Source: Stenotrophomonas maltophilia (GTDB lineage Bacteria > Pseudomonadota > Gammaproteobacteria > Xanthomonadales > Xanthomonadaceae). From it: a DNA stretch of 64,000 nt. The position numbers were made by a program, and so were the translations under genes. A model generated the notes under the pieces. The model was not told the DNA's origin, did no database searches, and worked only from the letters and a program-made list of their open reading frames with translations. Every line of letters starts with the position of its first letter. Position 1 is the first letter of the stretch. Below, one piece after another: positions 25,347 to 34,383 of the stretch. Location: contig NZ_CP033877.1 of NCBI RefSeq assembly GCF_006970445.1, positions 2,240,750-2,304,749 of the forward strand. The letters are read 5' to 3'.

Positions 25347-27812
25347 TCACAGCGATCCGCGCAGCGTCAGCATCACGTTGCGGGGTTCGCCGAAGAAGTT
25401 GCCGCGGCGGATCTGGCTGATCATCGCGTAGTAGCGGGTGTCGAACAGGTTGGCCACGTTGAGGCCCACGCTCCAGCGCGGATTGATCCGGTAGCCGGCA
25501 CGCAGGTCCCACACGGCACGTCCCGCTGCGCCCATGCGCCAGTCCGGGTCGTCGTAGGCCGGATAGGAATAGCTGCTCTGTGCCGATACACCACCGCCCA
25601 CGGAGAACGCGTTCCACTTGCCCGGCAGCTGGTAGGACGTCGACAGGCGCAGCAGGTGGCGCGGCGTCTCGGCGCTGATGGTCGCGCCCTCGTCGTCACG
25701 GCTGGTGACGTGGGTATAGCCCGCCATCATCTGCCAACCCGGCGCCAGTTCGCCGCTGGCTTCCAGCTCAAAGCCCTTGCTGCGCAGCTTCCCGCCATTG
25801 CGGTAGCAATCGGACGACGCCAGCGAGCCACGGCAGCTGCCCGGGTCGGATTCGTCCACCACGGCGTTGCCGGTCTTGCGGATGGAGAACACCGCGGCAG
25901 AGACATTCAGGCGGCCATCGTTCAACTCACCCTTCACGCCCAGCTCGTAGTTGGCGCCGATGGCCGGATCCAGCACCGAGCCGGACGCGGTGACGTACGA
26001 GCTCTGCGGCTGGAAGGTATCGGCGTAGCTGGCGTAGACCGACCATTGCGGGCCCAGGTCGTAGACGAGGCCGGCGTACGGGGTGAATTCGTGCTTCTGT
26101 TCGTAGTCGCGGCTCTTGGCGCCGCTGAAGCCATCGCTGGACTGGTACTTCACCCAGCTCAGCCGGCCACCCAGCGTGAGATGCAGCGGTTCCGCCAGCT
26201 GCAGGCGCAGGTTGCTGTACACGCCGCTCTGCTGGGCGCGGGCGTTTTCTGACCAGTCCCACGCGGGCTGCAGCGGCTGCGCAATGGCGCTGTGGTCCGG
26301 CGCGTAGACATTGATCGGCACGTCGATGGCCAGGTCCGCCGAGCTCTGGCGGGTACGCTGCCGCGACCACATGGCGCCCAGCAGCACCTGGTGGCTGCGG
26401 CCGAAGGCTTCGAAACTGCCGGTGGTGTGCAGGTCGATGCCATCACTGCGCACGCGCGAGCGGTTGAAATAGATGTCATAGAAGCGCGAGCCGATGCCGG
26501 TGGCGCGGTCCACCCCGCCCAGCGGAACCGCGACACGCTGGTCCAGGTCCGACTCGGTGCGGTTCACCGACAGGCGTGCCTTCCAGCGCTCGTTGAAACG
26601 GTGCTCCGCTTCTGCGAAGGCTTCGTCGACGGAGCCTTCCTGTCGATTCCAGTCCTGGATGAGCGCGGTGGAACGCTTGATGTCCAGCGCACCGCCATCG
26701 GTGTAGCGCGGCAGGCCGAACAGCCAGTAGCCGTCGGTGTCACTGGCCTGGTGGCGCAGGCCGAAGGTCAGCGTGGTGTCCGCACCCAGGTCGGTGTCGA
26801 TCACCCCATAGGCCACCGGCGTCTTCGATGAGGTGCCCCGCTGGAAGTAATCGCGGTCCTGGTAGGCGGCAACCAGTCGGCCGCGCACGCTGCCGGCGGC
26901 ATTGAGCGGGCCACCGCCATCGACTTCGACACGGTAGTTGTCCCACGAGCCCACGGTGGCCGCCAGATCCAGATGGGCCTGGTCGCGGGGGCGCTTGCGG
27001 ACCATGTTGATCGCCCCGCTGGGGTCGGCCGCGCCAAGCATCATGCCGCCGGCACCGCGCAGCACTTCAACCCGCTCCAGCACCGCTGTGTCGATAGGCA
27101 GCCAGCCCACCGGGGCATAGACGATGCCGGCCACGCCATCGACCAGATAGTTGCTGTCGTCCACAGTGAAGCTGCGGATCGAGAACTTGTGGTTGCCGAA
27201 GTTGCGGGCGGTCTTGGTCACACCCGTGGTCTGCGCCAGTGCCTCGTCCAGCGTGGTGAGGTTGCGGTCGTCCAGCTGCTGGCGGGTGATCACGCTGACC
27301 GACTGCGGGGTCTGCCGGATGCTCTGCCCCAGCTTGCCCAGGCTCAGCTCACGTGCCGTGTAAGCGCCGTCGCTTGGTGCATTGGCGGTGACGTTCACCG
27401 TCTGCAGGGTGGTCTGGGTGTCTTTGCTGCGCGCAGGTGCTGCTGCTTCCTGGGCCAGCGTGAACACGCCCGGGCGTGTGGCGTTGACACGCACTCCACT
27501 TCCCTCCAGCAGGCGCGCCAGTGCCTCCTGCGGCGTGTAGCTGCCGGTCAGGGCCGGGGCGCGACGGCCCGCCACCGCCGATTCGCTGAACAGCACCTGC
27601 TGCCGGGACTGCTCGGAAAAGCGGCGCAGTGCGGCATCCAGCGGTTGCGCCGGAATATTGAACTGCAGGCGCGCAGCCGGCTGCGCCTGTGCGACGGCCG
27701 GCGCTGCCAGCGCGCTGGAAATGCACAGTGCCAGCAACGGCAGCCGCTTGGCGTGTACCCCCGTAGAGAACGCGCCAGCAACAAGTGCGCGCTTGATCTT
27801 CATGTACCCCAT
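25347..27812 (-). CDS. TonB-dependent siderophore receptor with STN signalling domain
   Basis: The 821-residue protein has a signal peptide, a secretin/TonB short N-terminal domain (about 60-115, FNIPAQPLDAALRRFSEQSRQQVLFS), a plug (about 155-265, RQTPQSVSVITRQQL ... VEVLRGAGGMMLGAADPSGAIN) and a beta-barrel. The STN domain is the contact with FecR in trans-envelope signalling, fitting the FecR and FecI genes just upstream. The ATG at 27812 has GGAG 5 nt upstream; 27803 is an alternative. The siderophore is not known. Confidence 0.95.
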   Translation of the reverse strand: MGYMKIKRALVAGAFSTGVHAKRLPLLALCISSALAAPAVAQAQPAARLQFNIPAQPLDAALRRFSEQSRQQVLFSESAVAGRRAPALTGSYTPQEALARLLEGSGVRVNATRPGVFTLAQEAAAPARSKDTQTTLQTVNVTANAPSDGAYTARELSLGKLGQSIRQTPQSVSVITRQQLDDRNLTTLDEALAQTTGVTKTARNFGNHKFSIRSFTVDDSNYLVDGVAGIVYAPVGWLPIDTAVLERVEVLRGAGGMMLGAADPSGAINMVRKRPRDQAHLDLAATVGSWDNYRVEVDGGGPLNAAGSVRGRLVAAYQDRDYFQRGTSSKTPVAYGVIDTDLGADTTLTFGLRHQASDTDGYWLFGLPRYTDGGALDIKRSTALIQDWNRQEGSVDEAFAEAEHRFNERWKARLSVNRTESDLDQRVAVPLGGVDRATGIGSRFYDIYFNRSRVRSDGIDLHTTGSFEAFGRSHQVLLGAMWSRQRTRQSSADLAIDVPINVYAPDHSAIAQPLQPAWDWSENARAQQSGVYSNLRLQLAEPLHLTLGGRLSWVKYQSSDGFSGAKSRDYEQKHEFTPYAGLVYDLGPQWSVYASYADTFQPQSSYVTASGSVLDPAIGANYELGVKGELNDGRLNVSAAVFSIRKTGNAVVDESDPGSCRGSLASSDCYRNGGKLRSKGFELEASGELAPGWQMMAGYTHVTSRDDEGATISAETPRHLLRLSTSYQLPGKWNAFSVGGGVSAQSSYSYPAYDDPDWRMGAAGRAVWDLRAGYRINPRWSVGLNVANLFDTRYYAMISQIRRGNFFGEPRNVMLTLRGSL

Positions 27813-27911
27813 TACCGCTCCATCATGCTTGGCCGCTACTGGCCTCACTGGGGTAAACGGAAAATGGCGGTGGAGTGGGAACCCGCGCCGGAAGAAATTT
27901 TCGTTCCGGCG

Positions 27912-28949
27912 TCAGCGGGCCACAGGCCGTTCGTCGATGCGATAGCCGCCCTGCGCAGTGCGGGTCACCTGCACGGGCAACAGATCCGGCAGCGCTTCCA
28001 GGAAGGTGGCTGGGGCATCGGTGGCTGCGTAGCCGGAGACCGGCAGGAACTTCAGCCTTGGCTGGCCCAGCGTGACGGGATGACCCAGATACTGCCCAAC
28101 CTCCTGCGCCACTTCGTCCAGCGGGGTGCGCCGGAACACCAGACGCCCGTTGCGCCAGCCGCCAATGCTGTCTGCGCTGGCGGCAATGGAGCGGTAGGCG
28201 GCTGTAAGCGTGGTAACGGCCAGGCCTTGTTCGGCGTGCAGGCTGACCGGCGAGGCACCTTCGGCGCGATTCGGCTGTACCCGCACGTGCCCATGCAGAA
28301 CTTTGACCACGACTTCGCCCGGGCCATTGCGCACATTGAAGGCCGTGCCGACCACCGTCACCCGGCTGCGCTGGGCATCGACGGTGAAGGGCCGGTCGGC
28401 CGCCGGGGCGACCTCGAAGTACGCCTCGCCCTGGCTGAGCACCACTTCACGACGGGAGCGATAGAAATGCACCGCCAGCGTGCTGCGTGCGTTGAGTGAA
28501 ATCCGTGAGCCGTCCGGCAATTGGAGATCACGGATCTCGCCCGCACCGGTGGCCACGTCCTGCACGTAGCTGGGCGCGGTGTACCAACTGTAGCCGACGT
28601 ACCCCAAGGCCAGCATCGCCAGGGCCGCAGCCGCCGCAACGCGTGGCAGGCGCCACGAGCGTGCGCGCCGCGCGGCCCTGCCCCGCCGTTGAGCAGCCGG
28701 TACTGCTGGGGCGATCCCCGCATGCGCGTCCGAAGCCAGCACGGGGCGCGGCAGTTGGCCCAGGTCGTGCCAGGTTCTGGTCACATCGGCGAACGCCTGT
28801 CGGTGCGCTTCGCTCTCGGCCAGCCAGCGCTGCAGGGCCGCCTCATCCTTCGGTTGCCAGGCCGTATCCTGCCGCCGCACCAGCCACGCGGCGGCCGCCT
28901 CATGCAGGGCAAACGGGTCTAAACCTGCGGCAGAAGGGAGATCGGTCAT
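27912..28949 (-). CDS. FecR-type anti-sigma / signal transducer
   Basis: The 345-residue protein has a cytoplasmic N-terminal DUF4880 region (AAAWLVRRQDTAWQPKDEAALQRWLAE), one membrane helix at about 104-122, and a periplasmic FecR domain (LPDGSRISLNARSTLAVHF, ALYFEVAP-type stretch, TVVGTAFNVR). The ATG overlaps the stop of the sigma gene (ATGA). It would pass the signal from the loaded siderophore receptor to the sigma factor. Confidence 0.93.
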   Translation of the reverse strand: MTDLPSAAGLDPFALHEAAAAWLVRRQDTAWQPKDEAALQRWLAESEAHRQAFADVTRTWHDLGQLPRPVLASDAHAGIAPAVPAAQRRGRAARRARSWRLPRVAAAAALAMLALGYVGYSWYTAPSYVQDVATGAGEIRDLQLPDGSRISLNARSTLAVHFYRSRREVVLSQGEAYFEVAPAADRPFTVDAQRSRVTVVGTAFNVRNGPGEVVVKVLHGHVRVQPNRAEGASPVSLHAEQGLAVTTLTAAYRSIAASADSIGGWRNGRLVFRRTPLDEVAQEVGQYLGHPVTLGQPRLKFLPVSGYAATDAPATFLEALPDLLPVQVTRTAQGGYRIDERPVAR

Positions 28950-29557
28950 CGGCAGGGAAAATCAGCATCGATGGCAGGCGCTAACGCCTCGCCCGCCTCG
29001 CCCGCCTTGATCGGGCGATGCAGTTCCTGCATCTGTGCCAGAGACGCATAGCGTACCCGCACTTCGCAGTAGGCAACCGCTCGCGACAGGTGCTTGACCA
29101 CCATGCGGCGGGAGATCTGCATGCGAGCGGCCACGTCGTCCTGGGTCAGCCCATCGAAGCGGCAGAGCACGAAGGCCTCGCGTTGACGCTCGGGTAGCTC
29201 GGCCAGCGCGTCTGCCAGGCGCTCCAGGCGCTGCCGCTGTGCGGTGAGCTGCAATGGGCACTGCGATTCATCGCTGGCGATGGCCTGACCCGCATCCTCG
29301 GCATCTGCCAGTGGCAGGGTCTGGAGACGGCGGCCTGCGTTGTGCTCACGATATTCATCGGCCGCGGTGTTCAGGACCGTTCGCCGGAAATAGGCACCTT
29401 GCTGGTCGCACGACGCCAGCGCAGGGTTTGCCGCCAGCCATTTGACTGCACCGTCGTGCAGGGCGTCCTCACCGTCGGCACCTCTCACACGCGCAAGGCT
29501 GCGCAGGATGGGCCCGCGCCAGCGGGCATAGGCCTTCGCAAGGAGGTTTCCGCCCAT
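28946..29557 (-). CDS. FecI-type ECF sigma factor
   Basis: The 203-residue protein has a region 2 (DGEDALHDGAVKWL ... QGAYFRRTVLNTAADEYREHNAGRR) and a region 4 (LAELPERQREAFVLCRFDGLTQDDVAARMQISRRMVVKHLSRAV). This is the iron-starvation sigma class acting with FecR and the receptor downstream. The start at 29557 is a guess: GGAAGA lies about 11 nt upstream and the frame stays open further up. A Fur-like box is about 190 bp upstream. Confidence 0.88.
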   Translation of the reverse strand: MGGNLLAKAYARWRGPILRSLARVRGADGEDALHDGAVKWLAANPALASCDQQGAYFRRTVLNTAADEYREHNAGRRLQTLPLADAEDAGQAIASDESQCPLQLTAQRQRLERLADALAELPERQREAFVLCRFDGLTQDDVAARMQISRRMVVKHLSRAVAYCEVRVRYASLAQMQELHRPIKAGEAGEALAPAIDADFPCR

Positions 29558-29749
29558 TGGCGAGGCGTCTTCCGGAATGCCCGCCTCCGTGGAAGAGACC
29601 CGTTCCGCGTTGCTGCCCGTGCCCCGGCCTAGCGTGGACACATCACCCTCAGGGCAAATGCCTGCGGTCTGCACAGGTGGGGCGGGGAATTCACGTTGGG
29701 AGCCGGAGTTCTGGCCGCGACAGGCGGCGGAAGGGGGGGATGCCCTAAG

Positions 29750-29768
29750 TGTAGTGAGAGTCATTTGC
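29750..29768 (-). promoter_or_regulatory. Candidate Fur box upstream of the FecI gene
   Basis: On the minus strand, GCAAATGACTCTCACTACA matches the 19-bp Fur consensus at 11 of 19 positions, including the AATGA and TCA cores. It is the right kind of site for an iron-responsive sigma gene, but the distance to the assumed start is long and the match is moderate. Confidence 0.35.
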
Positions 29769-30135
29769 AATTGAAACTCCCTACCCCTCCCTTGCGCCGT
29801 GATACGAAGGGGAATCCAGGTCGTGCGGGAAGATCCACCGGTCCAGCGCACGCTAAGCTCACGGCGGGCAGCGCTGGAAGGCCCAATCCCTCCCCCGCAA
29901 CGACCAGGCCATCCTGGATGTCGTCCTGAAGAGCGATGGTGATGGCGAGCCCCGCTTTTGCGGCCGATCGTAGACCCTGCTGGCTCGCCGAGGTAAAGGT
30001 CACGCGCCACTCCAGGCCGGTTCCAACAAGTGCTTCGATACACACGTCCCGGTGCGTGCACGGGCTGGGTGCGAGTGCGAGCGGCGCAGCCCGTGCGCTG
30101 ATCAGCTGGGCGGGCAGAAGCAATCGATGGATCCT
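29761..30135 (-). pseudogene. C-terminal remnant of a LysR-family regulator
   Basis: The open frame on this strand carries only the last third of a LysR effector domain: PLALAPSPCTHRDV, then IEALVGTGLEWRVTFTSASQ, then LRSAAKAGLAITI, then GLGLPALPAVSLACAG, in the order seen in intact homologues. The DNA-binding domain and first half of the effector domain are absent, and the region beyond about 30135 belongs to an unrelated gene. I read it as a gene truncated by insertion or deletion next to the two orphan genes. The left end overlaps the Fur-like box. Confidence 0.65.
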
Positions 30136-30148
30136 GCGGCGCCCTTCA

Positions 30149-30727
30149 TTACTGCAGGCGATCCCCAATAGCGCTACGACCACCCATCAATCGGGCCGTC
30201 CGCATGGACCATTCTTCCAGAAGCCGCTGCGCACCTGATTCGCCGCCTCTCCCGATTGCCTCCAGCATCCTGTCCAGTCTTCCACGAATCGCACTGGACA
30301 TCGGCAGTGCAAGCAGATCCTTCAGCGCAGCGTCTGCTGCCTGGAAATCGCCCAGGCGAATGACGGACAGGTACTTCACCCATTGGCAGTAATCGCCCCC
30401 GAAGCCGGCCTCTTCAACATACATCAGGAGGTCCGCAGCTGTTCTCACCCCTTCGAGCATTGCGAGGTGGGCCTCGTGCGTGCCGCGGAAAAAATCCTTT
30501 GGATCTTCCGGGCAAGCGACCCTCTGGCCGAGAGACATATGCAGGAATGGCAGGTCGTCATAGGCCGGAAGTGCGAAGGTCCATACATAGATGGAGGACG
30601 GCGCTGGATCGATGGCAAACCCGGAGATCACGTCAGGCGTGTACGAAGCAATCAGAAAGTTCCCAATCGCCCGCAAGCCAGCCTTCCTGGCGCTCCGTTT
30701 CATTGTCCACAGATCAATGGATCTCAT
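30149..30727 (-). CDS. Orphan hypothetical protein, 192 residues
   Basis: No known domain is recognised. The protein is predicted mainly helical in its second half (AADLLMYVEEAG, AADAALKDLLALP, LDRMLEAIGRGG). The N-terminal part has RAIGNFLIASYTPDVISGF and several aromatic residues. It overlaps the upstream gene by 14 bp, so the two are coupled. Codon use looks less GC-biased than the flanks. An orphan immunity-type protein is one possibility; I have no direct evidence. Confidence 0.6.
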   Translation of the reverse strand: MRSIDLWTMKRSARKAGLRAIGNFLIASYTPDVISGFAIDPAPSSIYVWTFALPAYDDLPFLHMSLGQRVACPEDPKDFFRGTHEAHLAMLEGVRTAADLLMYVEEAGFGGDYCQWVKYLSVIRLGDFQAADAALKDLLALPMSSAIRGRLDRMLEAIGRGGESGAQRLLEEWSMRTARLMGGRSAIGDRLQ

Positions 30728-31241
30728 GCATGCGCCTGACGGTTGGCAAGGGCGCAGGACCTTCGATGTTCAATTGGATGCCCAGCACCATTCGCATTCC
30801 GTCGCGCAGGACAGCAAGCGCTCGATCCAGATCGCGCCTCGCAATGGAAATCGATCTCAGACCAAGTGATTGAGCGACCTCGCACTGCGAGAAGAAGGCG
30901 TCATAGGTATCCATCGACTCGGCGTGAAACAGCTGCCTGGGGGCGTTGTCGATCACCCTGAAGAGGTCAGTCATGAAATTCCATGCATCCACGACCTTCC
31001 CTGGGTCAACCTCCCTCCCTGAATCTACAGACGAGACCAGCGAATCAAGGTCAATGATGGATTCTCCTTCCCAGTCCAGGACCCGGCCGCGAGCGGCGAC
31101 CTGACCCTCGAGCCCTTCTTTACTGCTATCGCAGACAGGCCTTCCAGTGCTGGACATCACCCGATCATGGTCACCCGATACCCAGGCAAACCAGATGATC
31201 CGCTTTCCCCCTACAACGCCGACCGGATATATCGCTTCCAT
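30714..31241 (-). CDS. Orphan hypothetical protein, 175 residues
   Basis: The ATG at 31241 (MEAIYPVGVV) is chosen because AGGA lies 7 nt upstream; an in-frame ATG at 31268 is an alternative. The protein starts with a beta-rich segment (VGGKRIIWFAWVSGDHDR), has an acidic middle (EGESIIDLDSLVSSVDSG) and a helical end (RRDLDRALAVLRDGMRMVLG). No family is recognised. It overlaps the downstream orphan gene by 14 bp. The pair sits next to a truncated LysR gene, which suggests acquisition. Confidence 0.6.
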   Translation of the reverse strand: MEAIYPVGVVGGKRIIWFAWVSGDHDRVMSSTGRPVCDSSKEGLEGQVAARGRVLDWEGESIIDLDSLVSSVDSGREVDPGKVVDAWNFMTDLFRVIDNAPRQLFHAESMDTYDAFFSQCEVAQSLGLRSISIARRDLDRALAVLRDGMRMVLGIQLNIEGPAPLPTVRRMHEIH

Positions 31242-31371
31242 TACCGATTCCTGTTCAGATGGTTCCATCCATCCCGGGCGATCACGGGAGGTGCAGCCGC
31301 TGCGATGGTAGCGCCGAACTCGACTCCCGGTGACTTGCGAAGCCGGCCAGCGGCCGGCACCACCCGGGCGA

Positions 31372-31899
31372 TCAGCCTGCGGTTTCGAGCCCCTTGCCTG
31401 CCGCATCCGTCCGCAGCGAGGCCAGGTACCGGCAATACTTGCCGACGAAAATGCCGGTGAATCCGCCCGCCAGCAGCAGGTAGGCGGCACTGAAGCCAGC
31501 ATTGGCAGTCAGCGACGGCGACACCGCAAATGCGACTTCGAAGCCGTACTTCACCAGGAAGGTGACCAGCAGCAGCGGCAGCAGGCTGAAGTCCGCGCTG
31601 CGCCAGAGCCTGCCGGTGCTGCGGTCCAGCGTCAGCTTCAGCCGATTCAGCAGCAGCCAGGCAAGCGCGGCACCGGTGGCGATGCCGGCCAGCCACTCGC
31701 TCCAGGCGGTCAGCGATGCGCCGAAGCGATGACTGATCGACCACGCACCCCATACGGCGAACAGGGCGGGCACGATCGCCAGCTTCTGCAGCGAGGTCTC
31801 GCCCGGCTTCATGGCGGCGATGCCGCGGGTGATCAGGAAGGCCAGGAGCAGCCAGACCCAGATCGGCGTCTGCGCGGCGAGTTGCTGGAGCATGTTCAT
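31372..31899 (-). CDS. Integral membrane protein of unknown function
   Basis: The 175-residue protein has about five hydrophobic segments, for example WVWLLLAFLITRGI, LAIVPALFAVWGAW, LAGIATGAALAWLLL, LLPLLLVTFLVKYGF and AAYLLLAGGFTGIFVG. The layout resembles the DUF6622 group of small proteobacterial membrane proteins. No catalytic motif is seen. A GC-rich hairpin lies just downstream of its stop, towards the orphan genes. Confidence 0.75.
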   Translation of the reverse strand: MNMLQQLAAQTPIWVWLLLAFLITRGIAAMKPGETSLQKLAIVPALFAVWGAWSISHRFGASLTAWSEWLAGIATGAALAWLLLNRLKLTLDRSTGRLWRSADFSLLPLLLVTFLVKYGFEVAFAVSPSLTANAGFSAAYLLLAGGFTGIFVGKYCRYLASLRTDAAGKGLETAG

Positions 31900-32114
31900 G
31901 AGCGGTCCCCTTGGTGAGTGGTGGCTGAGTGGTGGCGAGGTGCCCTCGCCTTGGCGCTCACTATTCGCTTCCGCCCGGGTTGCAGCCAGTGACAGCTGTC
32001 AGCCATTGCGGATTACGGGGCGTTGCGCGCCCTCCCCTCACCCCGCCGGGCACACACCGTTTACGGCCCGGCCCTATGCTGGGGGCCTCATTGGAGACCT
32101 GCCAGGTACCAACC

Positions 32115-32393
32115 ATGTCGAAGCTGCATACCCTGATGCTGACCGGCGGCCTGCTTGCGCTGAGCCCTTTGGCCTTGGCCGAGACCGTGAACCTGACCAA
32201 CAGCGCCGAGGGCGCCAACCGGGATGCCGGCATCACCGCGGTCAAGAAGAAGCTGCAGGACGCGTGCACCGAGCGCAAGGGGTCGCCCGATGCCGCCTCG
32301 TTCGAAGTGGTCTTCGAGAAGACCAGCCCGAACCCGAACGTACCCAAGCCGTACTACGTGGACGGCAAGATGAAGTGCGAACTGCCGAGCTGA
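32115..32393 (+). CDS. Small secreted protein, 92 residues
   Basis: The protein has a clear signal peptide (LMLTGGLLALSPLALA, cleavage after ALA). The mature part of about 70 residues has two cysteines (DACTERKG and KMKCELPS) that could form a disulfide, and an Asn/Lys-rich middle. No family is recognised. It is a single gene with a purine-poor ribosome site, converging with the MetF-like gene. Confidence 0.7.
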   Translation: MSKLHTLMLTGGLLALSPLALAETVNLTNSAEGANRDAGITAVKKKLQDACTERKGSPDAASFEVVFEKTSPNPNVPKPYYVDGKMKCELPS

Positions 32394-32423
32394 CAGTCCC
32401 GGCAGCACAGCCATCGATACGGA

Positions 32424-33293
32424 TCAGCGGCCGGAGCCGCAAACGCGCTGCCGGTACTGTGCGATCCACTCCAGCGATGGCGTAATTCCGCCGAACGGGA
32501 AGAAATGCGGGCTGACTGGGCCATGGGCGTCCGTCAGCCCTTTCACCAGCCGATCGACGAACACCTCCGGCCCCGCCGTGCCGAGCAACCGGCCGATCGA
32601 GATACCATACCTGGCCAGCATCGATGCACTGGCGCCTACGCCGCACATCGCGGCGTAGCGCAGCAGCCGCGTGATGCTGGCCGGCCCCGGTACGCCAACC
32701 AGCACCGGAACCGTGATGCCACGCGCGCGCAGTGCATCCAGCCAGGCCAGCACGGTATCGGCATCGAAGGCGAACTGGGTGACGACCAAGGGCGCCATGC
32801 CGCGTGCTTCGATGCCCTGGCATTTACGCCCAAGCACCTGCCAGCGATCGTCAGCGCTCATCACCGGATGGCCTTCCGGGTGCCCGCCGATACCAACAAC
32901 CTTGATCCCGAAGTGCTCCAGAAGGCCGGTCTCAATGATCGACGCGCTGTCGGCAAACGGTCCGACGGGCGTGGCCAGGTCACCCGCGATCAGCAGGCAA
33001 CGCGTGACCCCGGCTTCGCCGGTGGCACGTTCCAGGAAGCGCTCAAGCGCTGCATGCGAGCCGATACGCCGGGCAGAGAGATGCGGCATTGGTTCGAAGC
33101 CGAGCTCGCGCACCGTGCGTGCGGCAGCCAGGCGTGCATCGTCGTCCTCGCTGGCCAGCCAGGGAATGGAGATGATCGTGCCGCGCGGTATGCGGGTCGC
33201 CTCGGCACGTAGTGCCGGCATTGCCTTCGCGCTGACTTCCAGCGAAAAGGCGTTGATGAAGGCTTCCGCCTGCGATGAGGTACCGGCCGGCAT
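32424..33293 (-). CDS. MetF-like methylenetetrahydrofolate reductase family protein
   Basis: The 289-residue protein follows the MTHFR TIM-barrel: FSLEVSAK near the start, a CLLIAGD strand, GIGGHPEGHP (family GYPE.HP), VVTQFAFDADTVLAWLDALR and VPVLVGVPGPAS. It is a divergent member, shorter in its N-terminal part than E. coli MetF. The ATG overlaps the upstream MetR stop by one base (TGATG). It is clustered with the MesX/MesD methionine synthase, so it may provide or handle a methyl donor there rather than serve as the housekeeping enzyme. Confidence 0.85.
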   Translation of the reverse strand: MPAGTSSQAEAFINAFSLEVSAKAMPALRAEATRIPRGTIISIPWLASEDDDARLAAARTVRELGFEPMPHLSARRIGSHAALERFLERATGEAGVTRCLLIAGDLATPVGPFADSASIIETGLLEHFGIKVVGIGGHPEGHPVMSADDRWQVLGRKCQGIEARGMAPLVVTQFAFDADTVLAWLDALRARGITVPVLVGVPGPASITRLLRYAAMCGVGASASMLARYGISIGRLLGTAGPEVFVDRLVKGLTDAHGPVSPHFFPFGGITPSLEWIAQYRQRVCGSGR

Positions 33294-34207
33294 CAACGCG
33301 CTCCGCCCACACTGCCGGCAAGCGGCGAGCTGTTACGGGCAAGTTCGATGAAGGCCTGCAGATAGTCGATGCCGGTATCGGCCTCGCGCGCGCCCAGGTA
33401 GATCTGCTTGGGGATGCCTTTGGCGCCCAGGCGCACGGGCACCACGTCCATGCGCGCGGCGTACTCCTCCACCAGCCAGCGCGGCATGGCGGCCACGCCG
33501 CGGCCGCTGGCCACCATCTGCATCATGATGTCGGTGGTTTCAATGGCCTTGTGGCGCCGCGGCGCGATGCCGGCCGGCAGCAGGAACTGGTTGTAGATGT
33601 CCAGGCGCTCGAACGGCACCGGGTAGCTGATCAGTACTTCCTGGCTGAGCTGGCGCGGCTTTACGTGGTCCACCTTGGCCAGGGCGTGGTTGCTGGCCAC
33701 CACCAGCACCTGCTCGTAGTCGAACACGGGAATGAACTTCAGGCCCGGCTTCAGCAGCGGATCGGGGGTGACCAGCAGGTCGATCTCGTAGCCGAACAGC
33801 GCGCCGATGCCGCCGAACTGGAACTTCTGCTTGACGTCCACATCCACGTCCGGCCACGCGGCCAGGTACGGCGAGACGATCTTCAGCAGCCACTGGTAGC
33901 ACGGGTGGCACTCCATGCCGATGCGCAGCGCACCGCGCTCGCCTTGGGCGAACTGGCCCAGCCGCTCCTCGGCCAGGTCCAGCTGCGGCAACACCCGGTT
34001 GGCGACCGCCAGCAGGTATTGCCCGGCCTGGGTCAGCCGCAGGCTGCGGCCTTCGCGCAGCCAGACATCGGTGCCGAGCTGCTGCTCCAGCTTTTTCATG
34101 CTGTGGCTGAGCGCCGACTGGGTAAGGTTGAGCACGCCGGCGGCCGCGGTGAGCGAGCCCTGCTGTTCGACCTGCTGCACGATGCTGAGGTGGATCCGTT
34201 CCAGCAT
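33293..34207 (-). CDS. MetR-type LysR regulator
   Basis: The 304-residue protein starts MLERIHLSIVQQV, close to E. coli MetR, and has QSALSHSMKKLEQQLGT in the recognition helix. The ATG at 34207 is preferred over a GTG at 34222 because it aligns with MetR. The effector domain binds homocysteine in the known family. It is divergent from the flavin reductase / MesX / MesD operon and coupled to the MetF-like gene, so it probably controls methionine synthesis here. Confidence 0.9.
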   Translation of the reverse strand: MLERIHLSIVQQVEQQGSLTAAAGVLNLTQSALSHSMKKLEQQLGTDVWLREGRSLRLTQAGQYLLAVANRVLPQLDLAEERLGQFAQGERGALRIGMECHPCYQWLLKIVSPYLAAWPDVDVDVKQKFQFGGIGALFGYEIDLLVTPDPLLKPGLKFIPVFDYEQVLVVASNHALAKVDHVKPRQLSQEVLISYPVPFERLDIYNQFLLPAGIAPRRHKAIETTDIMMQMVASGRGVAAMPRWLVEEYAARMDVVPVRLGAKGIPKQIYLGAREADTGIDYLQAFIELARNSSPLAGSVGGAR

Positions 34208-34227
34208 GACGATGAATCTCACTCATG

Positions 34228-34246
34228 GATTGGTGAAGTAATACCA
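34228..34246. promoter_or_regulatory. Candidate MetR site in the divergent promoter
   Basis: An AT-rich patch with the dyad TGGT...ACCA and a T-N11-A spacing (TGAAGTAATACCA) lies just upstream of metR and about 140 bp before the msuE-like start. It is the only AT-rich, dyad-like part of the 176-bp gap. The match to the E. coli MetR consensus (TGAA-N5-TTCA) is partial. Confidence 0.3.
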
Positions 34247-34383
34247 TTTTACGTCATGGAAAGGCATGGCTAGCATCGGGTCATGCCTTCGGTTGCCTGC
34301 CAGCCTGCTGACCCAGCCGGCCTGCAGGGCTGCGCCCCCGCAGATTGCGCCGAAGCAGCCCCTCCCCTGCTGAAAGCGAACAG

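Noticed and set aside
25347..27812. The siderophore receptor ends in Leu rather than Phe/Trp, suggesting truncation
   Set aside because: The final strand (RNVMLTLRGSL) is complete and the length is normal for STN-containing receptors, so I do not call it broken.
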